64,000 nucleotides of DNA. Origin: Macquaria australasica. Taxonomy: Eukaryota > Chordata > Actinopteri > Centrarchiformes > Percichthyidae. The notes beneath the pieces were generated by a model. It was not told the DNA's origin. It worked only from the letters and a program-made list of their open reading frames with translations, and did no database searches. Of this stretch, positions 13,137 to 24,560 are shown piece after piece (position 1 is the stretch's first letter; every line of letters starts with the position of its first letter). Where the stretch lies: assembly GCA_005408345.1 (NCBI GenBank), contig SEMN01000012.1:2678501-2742500 (forward strand), written 5' to 3'. Both the position numbers and the translations under genes were made by a program.

Positions 13137-15269
13137 ATGTTTGTGTGCTCTGCTGACTGATGGAGCTGCACAGTCTGTTCATCAGGCTCTGGGGGTCTGC
13201 TGATGTGTCCATCATTGACAGAACGAGACTATGGATTACCTCGCTCATTAATCACCATCAACGTGGCAGCTTGTGCGCACTCACTCACATAGACTATGTG
13301 TATCACATACGAACATGCACCAATGCAAGCTCACACAAGTATGCCTTCATGCAAACACACACACATTAATCTCTCCACACACAGACAGAGTAGTTGTGAC
13401 AGCTACTGGCCACCAACCTGTCCGCAGCCTAATCTCATTAGGGTCCTTCTGGCATCTGGGCCTGTTCTGCTGAGGGATGGTCTATGATGGAGTGAAGAAG
13501 ACAAGGCGTTCAAGCGTATAATAGATGTCTAAATCATCTGGCCTCAGCCAGCGGGTCCTCTTGCTCTTTCATGTGATGCTCTGGAAGTACGCAGAGGAAA
13601 CTATCTGAAACACATAAGATAAAGGGAGATGGAGGGAGAAAGAAATGAAAGCAGATACCTGGAACTGGTGTAATTCTGCAAAGTTTAAATTCCAGCTGGT
13701 TGAACAAGGCAGCAACCACTTGGCAATAGTAATAAACTACAACAGTAGCAGTGGTTGGTGGTGGCACAGTGACACTCATCACACCTGTCTGCCACTCTCC
13801 AGTCTGCTGCAGGCCTGTCCTGTCCTGTCTGGTCCTGGAGTGCAGTGTTGTACCTGTCAGTGTTGTGCAGATGGGCTCCAGCTCCCCCAGGTACCTGGGC
13901 TAAATACCTGTCATTAATCACCACATAAAGCCTCCCCAGCGGGAGATGCCCCAGGTTAGACCACATCAAGAAATAAATTGGCTGAAAAATGGCTCTGGAC
14001 GAAAACTCCGTCCCTGGAGAGGAGAGGAGAGGAGGAGAGAGGAGAAGAGTATCTGAAAGCAGCCTTCTCAAGCCCACTAAGTGATCTGTCAGCGAGCTAA
14101 GCGACATCATCATTCACTTGGCCCCAGTCGTGTTCCCGCGGTGCTGACAATCTCGGCTGTTTGCTTTCAGATTTGTACACATTCATCTTCTTTATTTGCC
14201 AAAAGTGGCTATGCTTGGTCGGAAGGCTGAGCTTTAACACTTCGAGTGTGGGGAACTTCAGGTCCATCAGGCTTTGAATAAACACTCTTGAAAGAGAGGA
14301 AGATAACATGAAAGCATTGGGAGAGGAAACACAGATGGAGAACAGATGCAGACGGATGGAGAATAGTAATGGGACAGGAAGTTTGTTTATTTTTAGCTCC
14401 AAACCCAGTGCTCAATATTAGATTCTTTTCTTGTTCTACTTGTTCTCTTAATTTTGGGCATCTTTTGACAACATAAAAACGGTGTTATGTTGAGCCCCAC
14501 CCCCACCCCCCCTACCCCCTCCAAAAAAATAATCCATATTAATCTTCCTGTGACCCACCTTGAGGTCATGACCCAATCTTAGAACAACATTGCTTTAGGG
14601 CTCACACTGATTTAGGGGCCAATAACGACAGAAAAGCTAAATTGGGACACTGCCCTCTGTAATACGAGGTCAGCAGAAGAGAGACCTGTCTTCTATGAGC
14701 AGTTAATCAATCAATCAATCAATCAAAATGCATCCACGCAACGTGTTACATCCACGAAGATGCAATAAAATAAGCAAGGAAATAATACAATCGTGAGTGT
14801 AAAGAAGCAAAGATACGTAATAAGAATCACATAAATACAGAAGATAAAAGCATAGATAAGGTCAAGGACGTGTTGTAGTCCAGGGACCCAGACCTGTCCA
14901 CCTCAGAGTAGCGTGTCTGTGGCTGTCCAGTCCTATGATTAATGACCACAGGCATTCCCCCAGCCACTGAACCTCTGCTCTATTGACACTGGTGGTCCAC
15001 CTTTCACTAGTGATATTCTGCAGCACCTCAGGGCCTCACTCAGCCTGCACGGATCTCCTCTGACGTGCTAAAAATGTGATGAAAAAAGTGATGATACAGT
15101 AGGCATTAGAGCTAAACTGTGACCTTTTCATTGTTGGTTTATCTGTGTAGTTTAACTGATGGTAGCGGGTGTTTATTACCTGTATGTTTTTGTTGCGATG
15201 ACACTTTAAGACACTTTATAACTGCTAATTCATAATAACATTTTCTGCCGATTTAAATTGTATCTCTCT
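11086..15269. other. non-coding; candidate regulatory island and microsatellite
   Basis: (GT)n at 13096-13135, a C-rich run near 14497-14520 and a TCAA repeat near 14704-14726. The island at 12400-12570 is listed separately. No exon candidate with paired splice sites. Confidence 0.4.
12400..12570. promoter_or_regulatory. candidate conserved non-coding element with homeodomain-like palindrome
   Basis: A G/C-rich flank meets AATAATTATAATTATT (12474-12489), a perfect 16-bp palindrome with overlapping TAAT/ATTA cores, then a CAGCTG E-box (12500-12505). This is typical of developmental enhancers, but function is inferred only. Confidence 0.3.
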
Positions 15270-15430
15270 GTCAGCGGTGGAAAGTACAGTTTTTAGGTAC
15301 TTCCCATTTTATGTTACTTTACACTTCTACTCTACTACATTTCAGAGGGAAATATTGTGCTTTTCATTGCACTACATTTATCTGACAGCTTCAGTTACTA
15401 GTTATTTTGCAGATTATGTTCCACACACAA
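15270..15430 (+). repeat. 'stepwise GTACTT' teleost repeat copy
   Basis: Runs from GCGGTGGAAAGTACAG through CACTTCTACTCTACTACATTTCAGAGG to the TTGCAGATT motif; same family as at 41.1 kb. Confidence 0.6.
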
Positions 15431-17013
15431 CAAATCAACTTCTGAAACAAGAGGGAAAAAAACTATCCCCAATATATGGAGTCCTCATACCTTTAAGGAC
15501 TTAATTCCTTAAATAAAGCTTTAAGGGATTCAGTTTTTTAAGTTTTATTTTCTTTAAAAAGAGTGAAAAACATCTGTCAGTGCAGTGGGAATGTTTCAGT
15601 ATATTATCAATGTGAATCAACTTGTTTCAAAATTCTTCTAAAATCAACTTTTTCATAATTTCGTTAACCTAAGTGCAGCAGCCCCCCTTGCATGTGTAAA
15701 TAAACTGAAGGAGAATAGCAAAAATCAATGCACAACTACAAATGAACGTGAATGAAAGCACTACTCCCTGGAATTGCAGAGGTAACTTGACAACATGTTT
15801 TAAACTCTGCAGAGATCCCAGCAACTCACACAAAGTGAAATCCCACCAACGGTCAGTGCTGACTTTGAGCTGAAACGTGGCCTTTACCTCCACATCTCTG
15901 CACATCATGTCTTAACACAACACACACTTAAAAGGCATAGCAGAGGACCACAGGCCATTATGTATTTTAAAAAGAGGGGCATGGTGAGCGGCCAGGTTAT
16001 GCTCCTCTATTCTTCTTATTCTTCCTTCACCAGAGCGGTCGGTGTCAGTAGGAGATGGCGGGACAATGGAGGTGATCTCTCTGATCTCTGTGCTCCTATT
16101 GTGGCTCGTCATATTATTAATGTTCATCTCTGAGAAAAGCCACGGCCTCTGCCTCGCCGCTTCTGCATCGCTCTGTCATTTTCTCTCTGCTGGACTTTCT
16201 CTCTTCTCTCTGTTGCACTTTATCTCCATGCAGCTCTGCCGTCTCCGTGCTGTATTCTCTCTGTCAAACGCACAGAAAAAAACACAATTCACTAAACGAA
16301 ATTTAAGTCATTGCCCCAACATCATTATCAGGGTTCAGTTGGAAAAATGTCTCCTTTTTCAAGCCACATTCATCAGTTGTAATAATGAGACAATATGTCA
16401 GATCTATAGAGTCTTTGGGACACTGATAGCTACAATTATTTTAAGAACTGTGAAGCTGCAGAAAAAGAAAATTATCTTTAAATTCCTTCCCAACGTGCCT
16501 TCGCTCCAAACATATATTCAGACATTCCCACTCGTTCCTGAGGTCTTTGTACTCTTGTACTTTGAAGGTATGTTGCCAGCTTTCCTTTCAAATCACACAA
16601 ACGAGAGAAGCCACGGTAGCTGTCGCTCATTTATCAGTGGTGCCGTGGGCTGCCCATGCCTTGCTGTGCCGTGCTTGGGGTCAGGCTTCCTTCACTGTGG
16701 ACTCGGAGTAATTATTAACCTACTGGGATTGTCCCGCAGTCCTGCGGTCATCTGGGACTGTCAGAGTGTCAGTCGGCAAAGGTCATGACAAGGCAACACA
16801 GTGATGAAGAAGGAGCTAGAGAGTGAAAGTAGAGAGAGACTGACTGAAAATTAGTCCATTTTCATAATAAGGGGTGTGGATCATGGATTACACACTTATA
16901 TCTGGTTATATTCTATATTTCTATTTTCTTATTGTCAACAAATCCCATGAAAAAAGTAAAACCAACAATGAATTGATTCTACTAACAAGCAGAAACTGAT
17001 AACTTATTCCTCT
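15431..17013. other. non-coding, no recognised feature
   Basis: Includes a 747-base open frame (16042-16788, plus) that I judge fortuitous; see rejected items. Confidence 0.45.
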
Positions 17014-17640
17014 GCAGTGTTGTGCAGTACTCAGTAACATGTTGCAGTAATGTGCTTACTTTTTCAGTAATGATCAGCGTAAAGGCCGAGGCTAAAGTTA
17101 GCGAGGAATTGGACAGACAACAGAGGGGTCTCTGTTGGTGCGGTGGTCATGTTGTTTAAGGTACCGGTGAGACGATGAAATACGATCCAGGAGGTCCAGT
17201 AACAGATGAATGCGTTTAAAGGCTTATCAGACGGTAAAGCACTGCGCAATAGTTTGTAATGCTCACAGATGGATTTTACAACTACAAGCAACTATTTTGT
17301 CTTTTGTCACGACAATTGTGAGGTAAACACTGACCAAAACAATCAATGCCTCGCCAGATGATGTTGCCACGTTGCATTGCAGCCAAATTCAACTGTCTTG
17401 CTGGCGGTGTTAAACTAGCTATTGATGGTCAGTAAATACCTCCAAAATGTCGGCTGGCATTTTCTATTTCTACACCTGTTAAATATTTAAAATGTGAAGT
17501 GTGGATGTGGAGGCTTTGGAGTTGTATCTTTGACGGAGTTAACGAAAGTAAAGTGATGAGTAATGTAACTAGTTTCTTTTGCTGTTGAGTAATTAGTAAA
17601 GTAACATTACTTTTTCAGTGAGTAACATGTAATGAGCAAT
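17014..17640 (+). mobile_element. possible decayed hAT-like non-autonomous element
   Basis: Starts CAGTGTTG, a terminus seen in many fish hAT elements. GTAATGT and TTACTTTTTCAGT motifs recur near both ends. The right terminus is not intact and no target duplication was found. Confidence 0.35.
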
Positions 17641-18289
17641 TGATTTCAAACTGTTTTCACACTGTTCCTCTCTGCCATCGAGCTCACTGTTGTCCAAAAA
17701 CCATTATCTTGAGTCAATCCCAAATACACCATCCTGCTGCCATAAACACTCACTAAAGCACTAAATGTCTATCACTCCGCAGCTGAAAACAGTCCCCAAC
17801 AAATTCTGCAGTGCCCATTTGTTTTGGACATTATTTAGCCTTTTTTAAAAATGAATTATTTGCTACCTGCTTTTAGATTTAGATCTTCAATTTCAGTGAA
17901 TGTGCTTGGGGCTGAGTGCCTCAGACCAGGAAGGGAAGTCAGAAAGTATTGAGAGATGTACAAACACACTGTTGATTTTGGTCTTTTTATGGGATTTGCG
18001 GACAAACACAAAGATGTAGAATTATGATTTAATTGTAGAAAATAATTTAAGCATTAATACAAGCACAGTGAGCTACTGTATGTTTCCTTAGACTAGCTTA
18101 AGAATTAAGAAAAAGTAAATTAATTTTGTAATAAATTCTTTACTCCTACAAACCACTTTAAAACCTATTGAAACTTTACAGACCTTTATTAAATCATAAT
18201 TAATGACCAAATACCTGAAAATAATGAGTTATTAAAGTCTGTGTGTAAGTAAAATGCTCAGATTTGACATCAGAATGTGTCTTCCACCT
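17641..18289. other. non-coding, no recognised feature
   Basis: AT-rich single-copy sequence. Confidence 0.45.
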
Positions 18290-18658
18290 GAAATGATTAG
18301 TCAATTAATCGATTAGTCGAGTGACAGAAAATTAATCTATTTTGAGAATCAATTAATAATTTGAGTCATTTTACATCACTCCACAATTGTGAAGATTTGC
18401 TGATTTCATCTTATGTAGCCATAAACTGAACATCTTTGGACAAAACAAGACATTAAAATTTCCCCGCTGTGGGACAATAAAGGCTTATCTTATCTTTATC
18501 TTATCTTATTTAAATGTGTCATACTGGCCTTTAGAAAATTATGACGAGCATTTTTATTTATTTTTTGCTATTTTCTGATGTTTTATTGACCAAATAATTA
18601 ATAAATAAATTGAGAAAATAATCATCAGTTGCAGCTCTATTGGCAACTTAACAAATTA
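18290..18658 (+). repeat. 'GTTGCAGC' family repeat split by a short retroposon tail
   Basis: The family body is broken after GGACAAAACAAGACATT by about 18458-18512, which reads CTGTGGGACAATAAAGGC followed by a TTATC repeat tail. The body then resumes to end in GTTGCAGCTCT. Confidence 0.55.
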
Positions 18659-20184
18659 ACACCACAGATCTTTTTTTTTTGTGTGTGTGTTCCAAATGTA
18701 ATGAAGTAACTACCTTAAAAACTTCCTTGTGTCCTTAATAACACTCATAGATATTCAGGTTTACTTTACTAAAAGATGTGAAAGCGCCACTTTTAGGTCT
18801 CTGTGAACTTACAGCTCTTTCTTCCCAAACTAAACATAACCAAAAATCAATGATATAGCGCCTTCCCCCTACTCACTCAGCTAGACTCCCTTGTGTGTTA
18901 TATAACCTGGGAAAAAGTGCTTTTTTGTTATCATGGGAAGAACAGGGTGCGGACGTTCTCTACATAAAACCCACCACCTCAAAGTGAAGGCCATTGTGGC
19001 CTACAGAGCCTTTGTGAGGCAGTGCACAACACATCTTCTAAAGATGTTTGGGTTTCGTGGGGAATAAATTGTGCGGTTCGTTTGCGGTCCAGCTCTATAT
19101 CATATTCGGCTAGCTTGTCGGTGCTACTGAGGTGGTGAATGGGCCGCCAGAGGCCCAGCCACTAGCGGGTGGTCTGACACAGAAAGGTTAAATATGGTTC
19201 AGCCACGGACGCTCTCAAAGGGCCTTGCTGTTAAAAAAAATAAGTTATGTGGGTTGTATGTCTTCACGCAGTCAGGAAATTGACAATACTGGCGCAGTGA
19301 GGCACAAGGCTGTCCCAGGGCTGAACTTCATGCTTGACCGTCCAATTGAAAAAAAGAGTTACAACATCACTTGTTTCCGGTGGATTTATTGACGGCTCAT
19401 CAAAGCCCCGGCTGGACAAGAGGTGTAAAATCAACACAATGACCATGTCTATATAATGGTTATATTCATCAAACTTCTTTGTACTACAAACTTGAACTCT
19501 TCAGTGACAGGAAAAATGGAAGAAAGCAAAAATGCCGCAGTTACAGAAAATAAATGGTTGAAACATTAACATAGTACAAGCGTTAAGTGGTGCCTTAAAT
19601 ATAAGCAGAGACACTGGACTATTGCCCTGCACACACACCGCTATAGTGATCTATTGTACTACTTGTGTGGTTAATTGATCATTTATTTCTGCTTTGTATT
19701 AGAGGGTCAGTCGACCAAAAATGACAGAAAAGCATATTTTCACACATGGTATGAACAGTTTTCATAGTTTCTTTTTTTTTTCTCCCGCTTCCACCCCCCT
19801 CTCATCAGAAGACAAATATCTTTTTCTTTATCACAATTATTCTCTTTTCATCCTCTAACAGCTAAAGCTAATTAATAAAAAATAATAAAAATGTAATCCT
19901 ACAGTAATAATGAAGAAAATAAGAGCAAGCATCCATATAACATTCAAGTATGTCAGTTCTTTTAGTTGATTGAATCAGCTGCTTATGTGTTATATTGTCA
20001 TTGGTTTGTGCAATTAACATTTCCACTATTACAATATTGTTTTACGGGTTTAAATTATTCTCTTAAAACCTGGACAAATAAAACCAAAACTATCTATACA
20101 CAAGAGGACAGAGACTACTTGTAAACCAGAGGTCATGGTTGAGGGAGACTGTCCAGTTGAGGGCTGAGACGAATTTAAGAGGAG
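18659..20184. other. non-coding, no recognised feature
   Basis: Single-copy sequence with no exon-like block. It is downstream of the sulfotransferase remnant, so it could include its former 3' UTR. Confidence 0.45.
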
Positions 20185-21113
20185 CTACTGCTTGATCTGC
20201 CAGGTGCAGGTCAGAGGCAAGTTTCCCATCTCCTCCTTGAACTCTTTGTCAAAATGTTCATTCTGGGCCACTGTGAAGAAATTCTTCCAGTCACCTGCCA
20301 TACCTGTTCAGACAGAGAAAAAGTCAGAGACGTACCTGCCTGTACTGCTTATTTCTTTCCCACCATTAGAAGTCTCTACCATTTCTTCTTTGTAGATGTG
20401 AAAAATAGAGAAGACATCAGTGGAAACAAACCTTTGCGCATGGTTTCCTTCTTATAGCGGTCAGTTTCAACTAAGGCCTTGTAGTTTGCTTTGGGGTTGG
20501 TCTTCATGTTTTTGAAGGTGGACGTCTCCACAACATGATCGATGGCTTCATCTGTCAAATCTTTTCCCAGGAAAGCACAAACCTTCACAACTTCACCTCT
20601 GAGGTCCTGTCAATCACAGACGTTTATGGATATTTTAATATGCTATCATTTGCTGCATTTCTAACGTTGGGTACAAAACAGAAAAATCCAAACTCCAAAT
20701 TTTAATTTTAATTTTAATTTATTTATTTATTCTTTCTTATTTTGTGTATTTGGGCGTATAGGGGTGGAGGGAAGGAATGGGGAATGTGTACTGTTATGCT
20801 TATATGTTCATCTAATGTTGCTGATTATTGTACACTCTGCAAATAAAAAGATATTATAAAATAAATAAAATAAATAAAAATCCAAAATCTATTCTCAGTC
20901 ACTGTACGTACACTGCTTTGGAGAAAATCTTTTATAAATAGTTAATTATATATTCTTATCATGGTCAAATGTCCTATTAGAAAAAAGAAGATTCCCAACC
21001 TTCAACATGTTCTCATACACATATATATGTATATACATATACAAAATGGATGTTCAGCTGGTCTTGTGCTGCATGATATTCTCTCACATGATCAAACCCT
21101 GATCCCATGTAAA
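20185..21113 (-). pseudogene. cytosolic sulfotransferase (SULT family) 3' remnant, frameshifted
   Basis: Three terminal exons in transcript order: 21113-21000, 20606-20432, 20303-20185, all with AG/GT borders. Exon three reads MAGDWKNFFTVAQNE, joining the MRKG that ends exon two: the RKGxxGDWKNxFT sequence that binds the PAPS sulfate donor in SULT enzymes. Exon two carries FLGKDL and TFKNMK, also family marks. Exon one reads GSGFDHVREYH then QLNIHFVY (family usually GSWFDHV, so W became G). A 22-bp TA-rich insertion (about 21009-21030) shifts the frame before ENMLK and brings in a TGA. Without the insertion the exon would be 92 bp with matching phase. Upstream exons, including the PKSGTTW region, were not found, so it is probably a dead 3' fragment. 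A length error in the TA tract is the main alternative. Confidence 0.78.
20700..20880 (+). repeat. AT-rich retroposon-like tail inside the sulfotransferase remnant
   Basis: An A/T-rich lead-in, then a G-rich stretch and a tail of ATAAA repeats (20845-20880) in the intron between the first two remnant exons. It looks like the 3' end of an old non-LTR insertion. Family not identified. Confidence 0.35.
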
Positions 21114-21378
21114 CTGTTGAAGACAGAATATGTAAATATGTACGCAAAAGGTGAGAGAGACTTGCTGGTGTTCTATGTGGATACTGTTGGTTTCATAAAA
21201 CCTAAATAAATACCTCAACCTTACAAAAATGAAGTGAGATTTACATAAATATATTTGCATTTGTGCATCACCTGGTACTCCATCACCTGGAATTGCTTTC
21301 ATTAATTGCACATTTTTAAGAAGTTTCTCACAGCAAGATTAATTAATTTAGCTTCATTTAAACAAATAATAATGATAG

Positions 21379-21379
<1 letters not shown>

Positions 21380-21424
<45 letters not shown>
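21380..21424. repeat. (AAT)n microsatellite
   Basis: About 15 trinucleotide units, nearly pure. Confidence 0.9.
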
Positions 21425-21427
<3 letters not shown>

Positions 21428-22209
21428 TAAATAGAGTAGATTCATGAAAGTACTCTCATTTTATCTACTTTAATATCAAACTAAAATGTGCTATATTGCT
21501 GCTGTCAGTCAAAGTGGTGGGTGTGTTGACCTTAAATGTCATAACCTGCCAGACGAGATTGACTTGTACGTCTGAAGAATTTGAAATACAATATGGCATC
21601 TCCATTCTGTCCCACAAGTATAGCTTAGTAGCAGGGACAGTCATTAACATGAGACAATGGCTGCACAATATGTCCCTGCCTAACACAGAAAAAAAGAACA
21701 AACAACCTGAGATTGGCACCTGTAGTGGTGCCTGTTAACTGACAACATTGTTAATAAATGAGGTGGTAAACTATTCAGTCGCATTGTTAAAAAATAGTTC
21801 ACTTCATAAAACTGACATCAGACAGTTGCTCATACAATAAGTTTAGCTGCTGTACCTTCATCATCATTTGAAGATTATTGGTCAGTAGCCAGCAATGCAT
21901 GGAGTTGATGTGCAGTAACTGTGAAAATGTATGTTTACAGTGACATATTTTGAATGTATCTGAAAGCATTTAAGGCAACCTTTTAATTTAGGATTACGAA
22001 ATGATAAATGTGAACAGAAACATTTTGTTAATGCATAGAAAATATACAAGTTTCAAAGACAAGAAGACAAAACAGGATTTACTGTAGAGACACACCCTTG
22101 TGTTTTTCCTCTGCTTTGTATTTTAAGCTCATTGCAATAACTTTTAATCGGGTTGCTCTCCCCACCTGGAGCCTGCAACGAAATAGTGTATTAAGAATAA
22201 AATTGTGTA
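21425..22209. other. non-coding, no recognised feature
   Basis: Searched on the minus strand for earlier sulfotransferase exons; none found. Confidence 0.45.
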
Positions 22210-22925
22210 TTAAAGGGAAAATTCACCGCCTGTCATGTGGTTGTCCACTCAGTGTTGATGGTATATTGAGTCACTTGAAGAAATACATCCCTCAGTGCGT
22301 GCTACACTGGCCGAGAAAGCTGTTCTCTTAGCTTTTAAACTAGCTACGTTTCCAACAGCAAAAATGGCATCCCAAAAAAGGATGTTATGGACGAGGACAC
22401 ATTTACAGGGGTGTTTTGACTGACTTGGATATTCAGCCGTATTTATTCTAGCCAGAGTACACAGACGAAGAAATGCAGAGGAGAGACAGAGGCTGCGGCT
22501 GCATTAGCCGTGCAAGAAGATATGGACAGCGGGGACCACCCCGAACCTGAGCTGGTGGTGCTTTTGCTCAAATTGCTCCCAAATGGCAACAGAAACTGAA
22601 TCATTCTGCTGCAATCAATGTCAGCGTGGGTCGTTTTTGTTGGATGCTGTCGTCGTCACCAACCCCGGGAGCAGTGTGTGAGTTACTATGCATGAAGGTT
22701 TCACTCACTTGGACAGAGGTGTGCTGGAGACCTTCTTCATGATCGCAAAAATAAACTGGAAAAGACAACCAAGACCAGCAGGGCCGAGAGGGCAGATGAC
22801 AATTGAGTGAGTATTTTTGTCACCTAACGCTATGTTTTGGTCAACAAAGTTATGGCTATAGGTTAGACTAGGCTGGTCCCACAGGCTGGGGCGATGTTGG
22901 ACTAATGTTGTAATATAGTCAGGAG

Positions 22926-22956
<31 letters not shown>

Positions 22957-23234
22957 TGCTGTTGTATCGAATAGACATGCCCTGATGGTAACGTTATAGC
23001 TACGTGTGAAAAAGACATGGTCAAACTGCAGGAATTCATTGGCTTGGCAATGTTGTGTAACTTTGATTAGCAGCAGCTAACGTGCTCATAGGGGTTAGAA
23101 GCTACATGCAGGTTCTGCCGGTACGGCTCAGCGAGCAGGACAACTCAGTTTTTTCAGTCAACATAGCACTCACTGAGGAATGTATTCAACACTGAGTGGA
23201 CATCCACATGACAGATGGTGAATTTTCCGTTTAA
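22210..23234. mobile_element. TTAA-flanked MITE with about 45-bp inverted repeats
   Basis: The element body 22214-23230 (1017 bp) lies between TTAA at 22210-22213 and TTAA at 23231-23234. The left end AGGGAAAATTCACCGCC and the reverse complement of the right end ACGGAAAATTCACCATC continue in near-identity through TGTCATGTGG and GTCCACTCAGTGTTGA. TTAA duplication suggests the piggyBac or Kolobok superfamily. There is no transposase ORF. A (GT)n tract lies at 22931-22956. Confidence 0.75.
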
Positions 23235-23859
23235 GTTTAAAATATTTTCCTACTTATACCTTCACAGCAGGTGAACACGTCACTTGAAGGAATCCACTGC
23301 TGCCTTTCAGAAGGCCCCTAAAGACAAACACCCAGTACAATTGCTGTTGAACAAGACTGACAAGGGCGTAACCATGGTATAGACATTTTTTTACAAGCTA
23401 TAACAAGCAACTTCTTCCAGACGTGTCCACTCATGTCTTAATCTGATTAAGATGGGAGTATTGCTCTCCATGTAATCATTCACACACAAGATGCATTTAC
23501 CTGTAGTGCCACTTTCTCACCTGATCATCTGTATCTCCAGAGCATGTCCCTGTCTGCTTCCAGCATGTCTCTCTGTGCTGATCTGGAGTTTGTATGTCTT
23601 GGATGTGCATATGCTTGACGGATGCGTTTCAAGGTTTTTTATTGTGGCACATGTGCACGGCAAAGACCTCACACAGGGAATGTATTGTGACAAAAAAGAT
23701 TATTACTCTTTGTTGTGTAGCCTTGTATACAAAATAATTCAATCTTAAGTCTGATTAAAATTGAAGCTTAGTTAAAAAGGTCCAAATATGTGGGTTTCCA
23801 CAGCTAAACAGTATTTGAAATTCAAAAACTCTTCAAGCCTTAATTAGAAAACATGTATG
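23235..23859. other. non-coding, no recognised feature
   Basis: No repeat or exon recognised. Confidence 0.45.
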
Positions 23860-23945
23860 TAAACATGTATGAGGTCCGAGGAAGACCATTTGTGTTCAAA
23901 ACGTTGTGTCGGTGTAAATAAAAGAAGTATTTGGAACAAGACAGA
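23860..23945 (+). mobile_element. Penelope-like or LINE tail with hammerhead-like core
   Basis: CCGAGGAAGACC, a loop, then CAAAACGTTG and AATAAAAGAAGTATTTGG. This resembles the decayed CUGANGA...GAAAC core found in Penelope-like element ends. Confidence 0.35.
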
Positions 23946-23959
23946 GTCAGTAGGTTTTT

Positions 23960-24560
23960 TAGCTACATTAGCAGCGTGGCTAGTCAGTCAGTTGGTTGGT
24001 TCAGACTGAAATATTTCAAGAGTTATTGGATGGATTGTCACGAAATGTGCTACAGACATTTATGACATTTATCCTAATGGCTTTGATGATCCCCTTGACT
24101 CTTCCTCTAGCGCCACCATCAGGTTCACATTTGTGGTTTTTAATGAAATCTGTCAACAACTATTGGATGGATTGTTTGGAAATTTGCCACTAACATTCAT
24201 GGTCCCCTCAGGATTTGTTACCTTGGTGATCCCTTAATATTTCATCCGTCACCAGATCAAAGTTTTAATTTGTCAAATAATTTGGTTTATGACCAAATAG
24301 TTGCAAAACTAATGACATTCTCATCAGCCTCAGCTGTACTTTGGGTTAAGTGCTAATTAGCAAATGTTAGCATGCTAACACGCTAAACTAAGATGGTGAA
24401 CATGGTAAACATTATACCTGCTTAACAGCAGCATGTTAGCATTGTCATTGTGAGCATGCTAGCATGCCGACGTTAGCATTTAGCTCAAAGCATCGCTGTG
24501 CCTAAGTGCAGCTCACAGAGCCGCAAGCATTGCTGTAGACTCTTAATCTTGTTTCATCAT
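23960..24560 (+). repeat. 'GGATTGCCATGAAATTTGG' teleost repeat, copy 1
   Basis: Holds TATTGGATGGATTGTCACG, TAGCGCCACCATCAGG and the TTAGCATGCTAAC segments, ending near GTAGACTCTTAATCTTG. The family recurs at 31.0, 33.9, 48.9 and 49.6-50.7 kb. Confidence 0.65.

Noticed and set aside
16042..16788. 248-residue plus-strand open frame, the longest in the window
   Set aside because: No recognisable domain, composition follows local C/T-rich DNA, no paired splice sites or Kozak context, and internal segments look like translated AT-rich noise.
18900..19230. Possible structured RNA or 5S-like sequence
   Set aside because: No box A/C arrangement or complementary stems matching 5S, tRNA or snRNA were visible.
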